Shown here: piece after piece, positions 1-8,406 of the stretch
How positions within the stretch are numbered: position 1 is the first letter of the stretch
Layout of the letters: every line of letters starts with the position of its first letter
Origin: JACNLN01 sp964626495
GTDB lineage: Bacteria > Fidelibacterota > Marinisomatia > Marinisomatales > CAZVFT01
Length of the DNA stretch: 12,261 nucleotides
Assembly (NCBI GenBank): GCA_964626495.1
Contig: CAZVFT010000074.1
Span: 1-12,261, forward strand
Direction: 5' to 3'
Translations under genes and position numbers: made by a program
Notes under the pieces: model-generated
Database searches by the model: none
What the model was told of the DNA's origin: nothing
The model's input: the letters and a program-made list of their open reading frames with translations, nothing else

Positions 1-103
1 TGCCACATTGCAAACAGGCGTTGGTATTAAACTCACCATACTTCCGAATTTCACTCATTAAAGTGGGATCGCTTTTGATGGGTGTGGTGGTTGCCGATGA
101 CAC
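1..103 (-). CDS. HdrC-like 4Fe-4S protein, N-terminal fragment
   Basis: The reverse strand from position 103 reads MSSATTTPIKSDPTLMSEIR followed by KYGEFNTNACLQCG, and runs off the left edge. CLQCG is the start of a CxxCxxC ferredoxin-type cluster motif. The lead-in (short polar N-terminus, xxIRKYGxFxxxAC) is what I know from heterodisulfide reductase subunit C-like and related dicluster 4Fe-4S proteins, which pass electrons between a membrane or cytosolic redox partner and a disulfide or quinone site. The start is GTG at 101-103. It is preceded by AAGGGA with seven bases of spacing, a fair ribosome site. The frame is also open upstream, but I see no better start there. Only 34 residues are visible, so the second cluster, the CCG domains and any partner subunits cannot be checked. 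A succinate dehydrogenase-type iron-sulfur subunit is a less likely alternative. Confidence 0.6.
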   Translation of the reverse strand, partial: MSSATTTPIKSDPTLMSEIRKYGEFNTNACLQCG

Positions 104-535
104 TATAAAGTCCCTTATCTTGAATAATATTTTAAGTTGAGGTTTATTTTGTATTTAATTCTAAGATCAACTTGCCAATCTAATAGCACTGTATTTATTC
201 TAAATTGATCGGGTAAAATTGTAGAGGATAATGTCTTATAGTTGAACATCAAATGTCTATTTTGTAATGAATGGTAGGGTATTCGTTATCTTTAGCTTTT
301 CCGAAACAGTAATTAATCCAATTATTACTTCCAGAATTAACCTTATCAACGTGAAAAAGTTAATGAGTTTGTTTTATTAAAGTCAATTATAAATTGTAAT
401 ATTTTGAAACGTAAAGTAAAAATATCGTTATGATCTGTTTAAAAAATTGTCTGTTCCATCTTTATGGTAATTAACTATCACAGTTTATTTATCGAAGGTT
501 AAGTTAACTCAAGTATGTTTTAGGTTGTTCTAAAT
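104..535. other. AT-rich intergenic region, no gene seen
   Basis: This stretch separates the end of the secreted 'asparagine synthetase B'-like gene from the start of the HdrC-like gene, both on minus. It is strongly AT-rich, has stops in all frames, and I find no RNA gene, no clear GC-rich hairpin with a T-run and none of the 7-base repeats seen elsewhere. It probably carries the promoter of the HdrC-like gene, but no box pair was convincing. The gap size suggests that the HdrC-like gene starts a new transcription unit. Confidence 0.5.
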
Positions 536-1789
536 TTATGTTTTTCGTTCTTTCTTACGGGCGGCAGGGAAGAGGATGTTGTTAAGAATCAGTCGGTACC
601 CGGGAGAGTTTCGGTGTAGAGATAAATCAGTAGGGGGATCGCCAACGAAATGTTGGTAATCTTCCGGATCGTGACCTCCCAAAAAGGTGAAAGTCCCACG
701 TCCGTAATTGCCGTGTATGTATTTTACCTGTTCTTCACCTTCAACTTCACCCATAATCACAACGTGTTTTTTAATCAGGCTTCTTCTAAATCCAGTTGTC
801 TGTCCCATAAAACCTTTAATGATTCCCACGTGGTCTTGAGTCAACATGGTTGGAACGGGGTCATACTTGGCAGAGAATTCGAAGAGGGTGAAATAATCGG
901 CTTCCGGTCCTCGAAGAGTAGGTTGATGACTTGGAGGAATATCAATATCTGAAAATTCATATACAAACGGGTTGGTAAGAAGTGTAAAATTTTCGAAGGC
1001 TAAACATTTGGAGTAGTCGAGTTTATCTTCAAGGTTGGACTCAACAGGTGTTCCGTCGAAGGGACTCTCCACAATATCCACCCCTTCTACTGCAAGGGCA
1101 ATATCGTATGAATCTGTAGCGGAGCACATAGAAAAAAGAAAACCGCCTTTACCAACGTAATTTTTTATCTTTCTTGCTACTGCTTTTTTTTCTTCAGAAA
1201 CCGATGGATAACCAAGTCGTAACGCCATTGCTTCAAATTGACGTTGTTGTTCGATATACCAGGGAGCATTGTGATAATTTCGATAAAATTTTCCGTACTG
1301 TCCGGTGAAATCCTCATGGTGAAGATGAAGCCAGTCATATCTTTTTAGTTGACCCAATAGCACCTCTTCATCCCAAAGTGTTTCATAGTCTATCTCTGCG
1401 TACGTAAGAGCCAGTGTTACAGCGTCATCCCACGGCTGTTTGTTGGGTGGTGTGTAAATAGCGATCTTTGGTGCTTTTTCCAGAAGGATTACTTCCATAT
1501 TTGAAGCATCGATCTCACCATAAATAGTAATCGCATCAGCATCGGGAACGACCTCTGTAGTGACTCCCCGAATACGGCATTCCTGAAGGATGGCAGGGAA
1601 GTGATCTATCATAAAAGATCCACCCCGGAAATTCAGTAACCATTCTACATTTATATCCTGCTTCAATATCCAATAGGCAATCCCATATGCTTTGAGATGA
1701 TCTTTCTGCATAAGGTCCATAGGAATGAGGATTTTTTCTGCACTCAAACAGTGAAAAATAAGAGCTATGATTAAGGTTAGTTTCTTCAA
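536..1789 (-). CDS. Secreted protein of the family often labelled 'asparagine synthetase B'
   Basis: A 417-residue exported protein, function unknown. I recall close relatives in FCB-group genomes carrying the automatic label asparagine synthetase B, but the sequence does not support that enzyme. There is no N-terminal catalytic cysteine after the initiator, because a signal peptide stands there (MKKLTLIIALIFHCLSA). There is also no recognisable ATP-pyrophosphatase SGGxDS loop. Visible conserved-looking blocks are LHLHHEDFTGQYGKF (about 154-168), GGFLFSMCSATDSYD (about 215-229, Cys222 in a turn resembling a class I amidotransferase nucleophile elbow), and GTFTFLGGHDPEDYQH (about 365-380). The C-terminus is a basic tail. 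These suggest an amidotransferase/ThuA-like flavodoxin fold, which is inference. The start is TTG at 1787-1789: AAGGAG lies five bases upstream and this start begins exactly at the signal peptide. The in-frame GTG at 1843 would add 18 residues translated from repeat sequence and is unlikely. A repeat copy separates it from the TPR gene upstream. Confidence 0.7.
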   Translation of the reverse strand: MKKLTLIIALIFHCLSAEKILIPMDLMQKDHLKAYGIAYWILKQDINVEWLLNFRGGSFMIDHFPAILQECRIRGVTTEVVPDADAITIYGEIDASNMEVILLEKAPKIAIYTPPNKQPWDDAVTLALTYAEIDYETLWDEEVLLGQLKRYDWLHLHHEDFTGQYGKFYRNYHNAPWYIEQQRQFEAMALRLGYPSVSEEKKAVARKIKNYVGKGGFLFSMCSATDSYDIALAVEGVDIVESPFDGTPVESNLEDKLDYSKCLAFENFTLLTNPFVYEFSDIDIPPSHQPTLRGPEADYFTLFEFSAKYDPVPTMLTQDHVGIIKGFMGQTTGFRRSLIKKHVVIMGEVEGEEQVKYIHGNYGRGTFTFLGGHDPEDYQHFVGDPPTDLSLHRNSPGYRLILNNILFPAARKKERKT

Positions 1790-1794
1790 TTTAA

Positions 1795-1800
1795 CTCCTT
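1795..1800 (-). promoter_or_regulatory. Ribosome binding site deciding a TTG start
   Basis: AAGGAG on the minus strand, five bases before TTG at 1787-1789. It is one of the best Shine-Dalgarno matches in the window and is the main reason for preferring the TTG start over the upstream GTG. Confidence 0.7.
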
Positions 1801-1819
1801 CATTTACTTGTATGGATTT

Positions 1820-1990
1820 CCCCTGATAGATCGGGGCAAGCACTCCATTAGTTACCCCTCACCAGGACTCGCCGTGGCCCTGGCCGTTCCGGCTACGGAG
1901 AGGCCGGCTACGCCGAGGCTTACCAATAACCGGTTTACCACCCTACCACTCACCAGTTTATCCCTCACCAGATTCTCCTCTACCCAATTC
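1820..1990 (+). repeat. Interspersed modular repeat, copy A
   Basis: In plus orientation it holds three parts. First is a CCCC...GGGG hairpin (1820-1836) followed by CAAGCACTC. Second is a GC-rich 73-bp core (1855-1927) matching copy C at 72 of 73 positions. Third is a degenerate 7-base repeat array of the TTACCAC/TCACCAG type (about 1921-1990). The single difference from copy C (A at 1867 instead of G) falls in a hairpin arm, CCAGGAC against GCCCTGG, so the arm has one mismatch here. The 7-base array runs into the 3' end of the TPR gene and supplies its last residues and its stop. The hairpin module sits 20 bases before the ribosome site of the next gene on minus, where it could act on transcript stability or termination; this is inference. 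Confidence 0.85.
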
Positions 1991-3961
1991 TCGAATCCGG
2001 TATCTCACTGGTTCTGCCAGGATGCTTTCAGGATATTCTTCAAGGACTTTTAAATACCACTGAAGGGACATCTCCCGGTTATTTAAGTAAAAATCATAGA
2101 TCTCACCGATGAAAGTTGCTACTTTATCTCCCATAGGGAAATCTTGAAATGCCATTAATTCCGAAATTGCAGAGTTGTATTCCCCCAATAACTCCTGAAT
2201 TTTTGCTTTTCTGAAGGCAGCTTCATCAGCAATCATAGTGGTTGGATATTGCTGGAGAATCTCACTGAAAAATGATTTTGCTTCTGTTAGTTTGTGCTGC
2301 CTTAATAAGTGTTCTCCCATCAGGTAAAAGGAGAACGCTTTTTTCCCATCTTCGGAAGCCCTGTTGTAATTTTCTTCAATAAATCCCCTGAGTTCTAGAA
2401 CATCATTCAGGTGTTCATCCACGATATCTAGTGAACCAATCAGGTTTCCCAGCAGAACCTGTACTGAGTCCAGTTCACCAGAGAGAAGTAATACGTGACA
2501 CTTTTTCAATTGATATATTTTTTTCTGTTTGGGATTTCTTGTTACAGTCAGGAGATCATTAAAAAAATCAAGAGCAGCAGTCAGATCTCCTTTAGCAATA
2601 AGCACATCACCAATCCGAACATTGCTATCTCGAATTAAGTTGTTATCTCTCGATCTACTCCTCGCAGATTCATAAGATTTTATAGCACTATCGAAATCTT
2701 CAGTAATTCGGTATTTAATTTCACCAAGTCTATAATGTGCTTGTGGTGAAAAAGTTGAAGAGGGCATTTTTACAAGGATAGAATCATAGAGTGTAAAGGT
2801 TTCTTCAAGAGGTTTAATCTCCACCGTTTGTACCCCATAAAAGTGGTCTTCAAAAAAGATGTTATTGGGGTAGTATTCCACAAGAGAGAGGGGGGATTGC
2901 AAAGGGATAATTTGTTTCTCGTATGTTAGAGCAAGACCATAGAGTGCTTCTCCTGTGATTTTTCTGAGTAACGCAGAATTTACACCTACCTTACCTGTCC
3001 TGTTTACTCCGTAGCGAAGCGTATCAGGGTCTGGTCGAGTCTGCAGAGAACTAAGGATTGTGGAAAATGCTTCCAGTGCTAGATCGTACTGTTTCTCATT
3101 CCTGAGGTTATTGGCAAACTGCAGCCATCGTTGTAAATCACTGTTGTTTTTTGTACCTATAGTCAAGTGTTCCTGAAATGCCTTTGAATAGTGACGTGTG
3201 GAAAAGTAAACACTGCTGAGAAGAGACCTGATAGTCGTTGTATCTTCATTCAAACGGGATAGGAGGATTTGTTCAGCAATGGGCAATCCATCCGGTTTGT
3301 CAGCGATCCGCAGCAAATGAGAGATGGCAAAGCTGGATTTTTGGGGGTGATGTAACACATATGTTGTGAATTCGTTAGTTGCTCGTTTATAATCCTGTTT
3401 TTGAAAAAATATACGACCAAGATCATTGGAAAAAAGCGATTGATCATTAAATTGGTTTCTAGCTGCTGATATCAATTGATCCAGTTGTTCATCCAGGTAA
3501 TGTTTTACAAAAACGTACATGAGTAACCGATAAATGGTTTTTGAGTGGCTGTACTGATTTTTAATAACAGACCAGTAACTCAGAGCTTCTTGTTTTTTTC
3601 CCTGAAGATAGTAGGTCTCTCCGAGGTTGATGTGACTTTGCATATCGTTCGGAAATTGAGAAAGGTGATTTTGGATCAGGGTTTCTAGTTCGTTGTATTT
3701 CTCAAGTCGCCGGAGCAGAGATTCCAGCCTGCGGTATGCACTGTTGTTATTAGGGTTAGTTTTTAGGATGGATTGGTAAATGTCAATGGCTTGATCGAAA
3801 TGTTTACTCCTTTCCAGTCTGATAGCTTTTTTGTACTGCTGTTTTTCTTGATTGGATATTATTCTGGCAGGAGGGAGGATCTGCAGGGCAGAAAGGGTAC
3901 CAATCAGAAATAAAGGAATTATTACGCCGGCGGATATTAATCGTATGATTCGCAAAGTCAT
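1958..3961 (-). CDS. Exported TPR-repeat protein
   Basis: A 667-residue protein starting with a signal peptide or anchor (residues about 8-27, VIIPLFLIGTLSALQ in the core), so most of it should lie in the periplasm. TPR-type helical repeats fill the rest. One set is at about 42-140 (for example FDQAIDIYQSILKTNPNN, then a unit ending in KKQEALSYW), others follow through the middle (FDSAIKSYESA, LTAALDFFNDLL). A last set is at about 545-660, including LTEAKSFFSEILQQYP and YLKVLEEYPES. TPRs bind proteins, so a scaffold role with the neighbouring DUF4175/DUF4159 proteins is likely, as such genes often sit together. The ATG start fits the signal peptide but has no good Shine-Dalgarno. The final residues GRGESGEG and the TAA stop are encoded by repeat copy A, so the original C-terminus has probably been altered. 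I cannot assign a named family. Confidence 0.75.
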   Translation of the reverse strand: MTLRIIRLISAGVIIPLFLIGTLSALQILPPARIISNQEKQQYKKAIRLERSKHFDQAIDIYQSILKTNPNNNSAYRRLESLLRRLEKYNELETLIQNHLSQFPNDMQSHINLGETYYLQGKKQEALSYWSVIKNQYSHSKTIYRLLMYVFVKHYLDEQLDQLISAARNQFNDQSLFSNDLGRIFFQKQDYKRATNEFTTYVLHHPQKSSFAISHLLRIADKPDGLPIAEQILLSRLNEDTTTIRSLLSSVYFSTRHYSKAFQEHLTIGTKNNSDLQRWLQFANNLRNEKQYDLALEAFSTILSSLQTRPDPDTLRYGVNRTGKVGVNSALLRKITGEALYGLALTYEKQIIPLQSPLSLVEYYPNNIFFEDHFYGVQTVEIKPLEETFTLYDSILVKMPSSTFSPQAHYRLGEIKYRITEDFDSAIKSYESARSRSRDNNLIRDSNVRIGDVLIAKGDLTAALDFFNDLLTVTRNPKQKKIYQLKKCHVLLLSGELDSVQVLLGNLIGSLDIVDEHLNDVLELRGFIEENYNRASEDGKKAFSFYLMGEHLLRQHKLTEAKSFFSEILQQYPTTMIADEAAFRKAKIQELLGEYNSAISELMAFQDFPMGDKVATFIGEIYDFYLNNREMSLQWYLKVLEEYPESILAEPVRYRIRELGRGESGEG

Positions 3962-3996
3962 ATTTTAATAAACATCTTTAATTCTTATACTCATAA

Positions 3997-4026
3997 ATGT
4001 AAAACGTAATTATGTAAAACGTAATT
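3997..4026. repeat. Perfect 2 x 15-bp tandem repeat
   Basis: ATGTAAAACGTAATT occurs twice in direct succession, 36 bp before the start of the TPR gene (minus strand). On minus each unit contains TTTTACAT, and TTTACA in one of them stands 17 bases from TATGAG, a weak promoter-like pair. It may be an operator or simple slippage; I cannot tell which. Confidence 0.7.
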
Positions 4027-4171
4027 GTTTAAAAAACATAAAGGATGCCCGAACATGGTCTATTATTAAATAATTACGACAAATCATCCGTTTTAATCTT
4101 TAAACCAGTCTTGGAAAATAGGTATTTATTACGACTATCTATCGCCACATTAATAGTATGATAAGATTGCG

Positions 4172-4338
4172 GTTCACCATATTATCAATAACCAGTTTAC
4201 CGCTTATCCCTCACCAGTTACTCCCGGTGAAATATGCTCATTCCCTGTAGAAACATGCTCCTCCATCGCATTTCACGGGGCAGGCAATCACCAGGGCTAC
4301 GGACTCCCCGTGGCGGGACGCCCAGGGCCGAGGCTTAC
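4172..4338 (+). repeat. Interspersed modular repeat, copy D
   Basis: It begins with a degenerate 7-base array that shares CAATAACC(A/G)GTTTACC and ATCCCTCACCAG with copy A. Next comes a hairpin module, CCCGGTGAAAT (4223-4233) against ATTTCACGGGG (4270-4280), followed by CAGGC. Last is a core opening with ATCACCAGGGCT and closing with GCCGAGGCTTACC. The core interior differs from copies A and C: it has a CCCG-TGG-CGGG hairpin (4307-4317) nested in GGGC...GCCC. The closing GGTAAGCC on minus supplies the TAA stop of the DUF4175 gene. The remaining intergenic bases (4027-4171) are AT-rich and hold nothing I recognise. Confidence 0.8.
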
Positions 4339-7300
4339 CTTTCCGAAGCCATAAGTGCATTGAAGTATCGGCGGATCATATCCTGATAATCCTTCGAGTA
4401 ACCGGATTTTAGAGCAAGATTAAGAGCTTCCATAGCCAGGTTTCGTCTTTGCCCGAAATCAGTGGGAAGTCCTGCTGGACCCTCACGAAGGACATCTTCA
4501 GCTATAACCGATTTTCGTTTTCTTGATAGGTCACGCTGTTTGAGAGACCTTTGAGAATCAAGCATTCGGGATAGGATACGCTGCTGCCGATGAATGGTCT
4601 TTTTATTTACCCTTTGACGTTTGAAGTCCTTAATTACTTCCTCCATATCTTCAGCGATGCCACCAAGGTTCTCTCCAGCCTGATGGGACCCCCGCATCTC
4701 CTGCATCAATTGTTCGAGAGATTTTTTGAGTTGTCCTTGTTCTTTTGCTAATCGTTTCATCAGTGACTGTTGGGCTGATGCTGCCATCTGTCCTAAACTT
4801 AGCTGGAGAGTCTGATTGTTAATTCCCTGCTGCTGACCTGCCATCTGTTCCATTCGTTTGAGGAACTGTTCAAATCCCGACGCAGAACCAGAGCTTTTCA
4901 TAGATTCCATAGCAGCAAGGGTAGCCAGAGCTGCTTCGTTCAACGCCCCCACCGTCTCTTTCTGTTTTCGAGTAGAGGTGATTCCGTTTCGTTCTTCCAG
5001 CTTGGTTAAAGATTCATTCATTCCTGCAGCAGCTCGACCAATCGCTTTCCCCATTTCAGGTGTAACAGCGAAGGTCTGCTTGGAAAGTTCCATTGCTGTT
5101 TTGATTAACTGAGCAAGTTGGTCGCGAAGTAGTTGTTGTCTGGATGCCATTTCCCTGAGTCTGGGACTATTTCTGGGAAGGTTTTTGGTATCCTGCTGCA
5201 ATTTCTCCTGCTCCTTTGAAATGAAGAGAATGTTCTTCAGAATAGCTTCAAATTTCTCTACCATTTCTTCCACCGTCTGTTGTTGAAATTGTTGCTGAAT
5301 GGAAAGAAGCTGCTGAAGCATCTGCTGCAAATTTTGATAACCCATATTCGACATTTCCAACCCACCCGAAAGATTCTGATTCTGCAATTGATTGTATGCG
5401 TTTTTCAACTGTTCACCAGTTAGTTCGGAGAGTTCTGATTCCGCAAGGGCATTGAGATCCTCAGAGGGCATTCTGGCAAAGGGTTCCATACTTTCTGCTG
5501 CGTCCTTCATCACATCCTGGATATTCTCGAATTCCTGGCCAATTCGAGCTTGATCTTCGGCTTTGCGTTGCAGTTCATCACTTTGGGGTTCTTTCTGCAA
5601 TTGAGAGACAAGTTCCGCCTGTTTTTCCACCAACTGTTCCAGCCGGTTGATAGCTTCTTCTAATTTTTGTTCAGCACGGATTCGTTCAAATATTTCTATA
5701 AAGCGATCAAGTTGAGCTTCCAACCCTGCTGTGTTGGACCGAAGGTTTTGAAGAGCATTCATTAATTGTTCTGGTGACACTTCCTGCAAAACATCCTGGA
5801 GTTTTTGCATAGATTCCAATAGCTCAGGCGTGATTATATCTTCAAGTAGTTCCCGAAGGCTTTGGAATTTTTCTATCATCTCCCGTGAAAACAGTTCGTG
5901 CTTTTCCGATTGATCCATAATCTGCTGAATTTGTTCCTGCATCTCTTCGATTTGCTTTATTTTTTCCCGTACCTCTTCAATAGATTGTTTGAGTGTCTGT
6001 TCCTGTTCCCAATTCAAATCTTCTTTTTTCAAAAGATCCAGCTCCAAAGATTCAAGAGTTTCATCAATTTCGGATAAATCTTCTAAAACGTCTTCAGCAA
6101 TTTCCTCTAGCTCATTTTCCTCTTCATTCGTTCGGGTGAAGAGGTCTGCCAGCGAAGGGAACCGTGCTATCAGCGTTTGTGAGATGGCTTTTTTTGGACC
6201 GGAAATGATATCATTATCATATAGTTCAAAGTGGAATTTTAATTCATCCTCTGGCATCAGATTTAGATCATTAACATTCCAGGCATAATAAACATCCTGA
6301 GAGGTCTCTGTTTTAGAAAATGGTTCAATGTTCTGAACACTCACAATTTCCCGGGTCTCTAGATATTCCGGATGGTGGGTTTCATATACGATCTGAAGAT
6401 TTGAGAATCCAAAATCATCCTCGATGTGGAGTTGAACTGGAATGGTAAAATCGCTTCCTAATTCCATAGGAGATTTTGGCTGAATGACCTGTAGATCAGG
6501 ATGAAGATCCGTTAAAACGATAAGGTGGTATTGAATGGGATCTAAATTACTGATATTACGTTGGTCGAAAATGTGGGTTTCCATGATACCATCTTCCATA
6601 AGTGGGAATTCCATACTGGCTCTTTTTCGGTGCACGGACATATCAAGTTGATTTGTCCTGTCGCTTCGAAGAAGTGTCTGGACAGAGTTCTCAAATCCAA
6701 ATTTCAAATAGGCATGATCAATAAATTTATCAGCTTTGACCTCGATGGATATGGTGGAACCTTTGAGTCCACGAATTTCAGCAATGTTACCTTTCTGAAT
6801 GGTGGGGTTCAAACCGGTGTAAGGTGGGGGTGTGATAGTAACGGTAAAATCTTCGATAGAAGGTCGATCTATGACACTGACAGTATGGGTAGGTGAGGAT
6901 ACTTCATCCCACGGCTGCCAGAAATAAGTGGATGTAACATAGGCACGATAGTAGAGATTCTGAAAGATATCTTTTATTTCGTGGATGTATAATCCATTTT
7001 CGTTTTTTGTCAAAGCAGTGTATAATATTTTATCTTCATCTGTAATTTCTAACGTAATGATTTCAGGCACGTTTTCACTACCATAGATTTCAATTGTGGC
7101 ATCATCTCCTCCCATAATGGATAAATCACCGGTATGACTGAATAGGTGAAATGGCAGTGGCACAGGAAAATTCACATGCGGATGGATCCAGTGCTGACCT
7201 GCTTCTTTTAGTTGAGATTGAAAAATTCCAATAAAGATCAATGAAATACCAAAGATGAATAGTGATAACAGACGAATTTGTCTGACTTTTTCTCTGTGCA

Positions 7301-7736
7301 ACACAGATTTTGGATGTAACTTGGAGAGTTGTTGATGAATTATAGTGATGAAGTTATCTGCCAGAGACTTTGATGTTCTTTGTTCGGTATCAAGGTTTTC
7401 CTCAAGTTGGAGAGCATTCAGAACTTTATCCCGCTTTTTAGAAATGGCGGTTCCAACATCTCTGGCAACCGATGAAAATGAATATCTTGCTACCCTGTTG
7501 AAATGTATTAGAGTAGTAGCGGTTACAGTTATCAATATTGCTCCAATTCCAAGACTAAGTCCCACTATCCAGAAATTATATCGAACTGTCGTAGAGAACC
7601 AGAAAATAGATTCCAGTGTAAGAAGAAGTAAAATGGTAACGATTGCAGTTGCCAATCCTATCCATGCGATTGTTTCGAGATCAATGATGATTTTCCGGTT
7701 GCGAAAGCGGATAAGTTCTTTTATGATTCGATTCAT
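4335..7736 (-). CDS. DUF4175-family membrane-anchored coiled-coil protein
   Basis: A 1133-residue protein. Two close N-terminal membrane helices (about 23-47 and 55-78) and a third (about 154-173) anchor it. The long remainder should be mostly periplasmic. After the third helix comes a beta-rich part with PPPYTG (about 303-308), the motif I associate with Ig-like domains of the DUF4175/BatA-type proteins. A very long Glu/Gln-rich coiled coil follows (about 530-1030), with a short conserved-looking tail containing GYSKDYQDMIRRYFNAL. Function is unknown; relatives usually sit beside MoxR, DUF58 and BatA-like genes and DUF4159, pointing to an envelope or stress-related complex. The ATG at 7734-7736 is chosen because it follows the DUF4159 stop by one base (TAA-A-ATG), typical of translational coupling. 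ATG at 7752-7754 and GTG at 7770-7772 are possible alternatives; none has a clear Shine-Dalgarno. The TAA stop lies in repeat copy D, so the last residue may not be ancestral. Confidence 0.8.
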   Translation of the reverse strand: MNRIIKELIRFRNRKIIIDLETIAWIGLATAIVTILLLLTLESIFWFSTTVRYNFWIVGLSLGIGAILITVTATTLIHFNRVARYSFSSVARDVGTAISKKRDKVLNALQLEENLDTEQRTSKSLADNFITIIHQQLSKLHPKSVLHREKVRQIRLLSLFIFGISLIFIGIFQSQLKEAGQHWIHPHVNFPVPLPFHLFSHTGDLSIMGGDDATIEIYGSENVPEIITLEITDEDKILYTALTKNENGLYIHEIKDIFQNLYYRAYVTSTYFWQPWDEVSSPTHTVSVIDRPSIEDFTVTITPPPYTGLNPTIQKGNIAEIRGLKGSTISIEVKADKFIDHAYLKFGFENSVQTLLRSDRTNQLDMSVHRKRASMEFPLMEDGIMETHIFDQRNISNLDPIQYHLIVLTDLHPDLQVIQPKSPMELGSDFTIPVQLHIEDDFGFSNLQIVYETHHPEYLETREIVSVQNIEPFSKTETSQDVYYAWNVNDLNLMPEDELKFHFELYDNDIISGPKKAISQTLIARFPSLADLFTRTNEEENELEEIAEDVLEDLSEIDETLESLELDLLKKEDLNWEQEQTLKQSIEEVREKIKQIEEMQEQIQQIMDQSEKHELFSREMIEKFQSLRELLEDIITPELLESMQKLQDVLQEVSPEQLMNALQNLRSNTAGLEAQLDRFIEIFERIRAEQKLEEAINRLEQLVEKQAELVSQLQKEPQSDELQRKAEDQARIGQEFENIQDVMKDAAESMEPFARMPSEDLNALAESELSELTGEQLKNAYNQLQNQNLSGGLEMSNMGYQNLQQMLQQLLSIQQQFQQQTVEEMVEKFEAILKNILFISKEQEKLQQDTKNLPRNSPRLREMASRQQLLRDQLAQLIKTAMELSKQTFAVTPEMGKAIGRAAAGMNESLTKLEERNGITSTRKQKETVGALNEAALATLAAMESMKSSGSASGFEQFLKRMEQMAGQQQGINNQTLQLSLGQMAASAQQSLMKRLAKEQGQLKKSLEQLMQEMRGSHQAGENLGGIAEDMEEVIKDFKRQRVNKKTIHRQQRILSRMLDSQRSLKQRDLSRKRKSVIAEDVLREGPAGLPTDFGQRRNLAMEALNLALKSGYSKDYQDMIRRYFNALMASER

Positions 7737-7737
7737 T

Positions 7738-8406
7738 TTACTGGAGTAAGGCATATAGAAAAATGTTAGCACCCATTTTTAAAGCAGCTTGATGTTTTTT
7801 AATGGGATCTTTATGTACATCTGGATCTTCCCAACCGTCCCCTAGATCGCATTCGTAAGTGTAAAACGCCATAAGGCGGTCACCATCAAAAAGTCCAAAT
7901 CCCTGGGGAGGTTTTCCATCATGTTCATGAATTTTGGGAAGGCCATTTGGGAAGTCATATAACGTATGGTAAATGGGATGATCAAATGAGAGTTCAACCC
8001 ACTCTTTATCGGGAAAGATACGTTTCATTTCCCGTCTGAATGATTTGTCCATTCCGTAATTATCATCGGCGTGCAGGAATCCTCCTCCCAGAAGAAATAA
8101 CCGTAATCGGATAATCTCTTTTTCTGAAAAGCGAATGTTCCCATGTCCGGTGATGTAGAGATAGTGAAAATTGAATAACTCCTCATCTTCAACGGATACT
8201 CTAGCTTCTTCCTGTGCTATTGCAATATTCGTATTGGTTTTGATAAATTTCAAAAGATTGGGGAGAGAACTTGGGTCACTGTACCAGTCACCACCACCTG
8301 AATATTTTACCCGGCAGATAGTGGTGAGATTATCTGTCTGCTGAGTGAATAAACAGGATATGGACAGCATCCCAATTAAAATTAATGTTCTGACAATTTT
8401 TGTCAA
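7738..8406 (-). CDS. Exported DUF4159 protein
   Basis: A 222-residue protein with an N-terminal export signal (MTKIVRTLILIGMLSISC and on). The cysteine at 18 makes a lipoprotein conceivable, but the lipobox is poor. The rest matches the DUF4159 domain as I know it. It has RVKYSGGGDWYSDP near the start (about 32-45), YLYITGHG (about 82-89), GGGFLHADDNYG (about 107-118), HPIYH (about 143-147), and YECDLGDGWEDP (about 184-195). The fold is related to class I amidotransferase-like domains, but no catalytic triad is evident. In many genomes this domain is the C-terminal part of larger BatA-like membrane proteins; here it is stand-alone. The start is TTG at 8404-8406 behind GGGAG with seven bases of spacing. 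A TTG six codons earlier (8422-8424) is open but has no ribosome site. It is the first gene of the unit and is coupled to the DUF4175 gene. Activity is unknown. Confidence 0.8.
   Translation of the reverse strand: MTKIVRTLILIGMLSISCLFTQQTDNLTTICRVKYSGGGDWYSDPSSLPNLLKFIKTNTNIAIAQEEARVSVEDEELFNFHYLYITGHGNIRFSEKEIIRLRLFLLGGGFLHADDNYGMDKSFRREMKRIFPDKEWVELSFDHPIYHTLYDFPNGLPKIHEHDGKPPQGFGLFDGDRLMAFYTYECDLGDGWEDPDVHKDPIKKHQAALKMGANIFLYALLQ

Noticed and set aside
650..952. Plus-strand ORF of 100 codons
   Set aside because: It lies opposite the secreted 'asparagine synthetase B'-like gene, has no ribosome site and no recognisable domain; it is a shadow.
1820..1990. Insertion sequence or transposon remnant with transposase
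   Set aside because: No copy of the repeat holds transposase coding sequence or clear target-site duplications; a MITE- or REP-like nature is possible but unproven.
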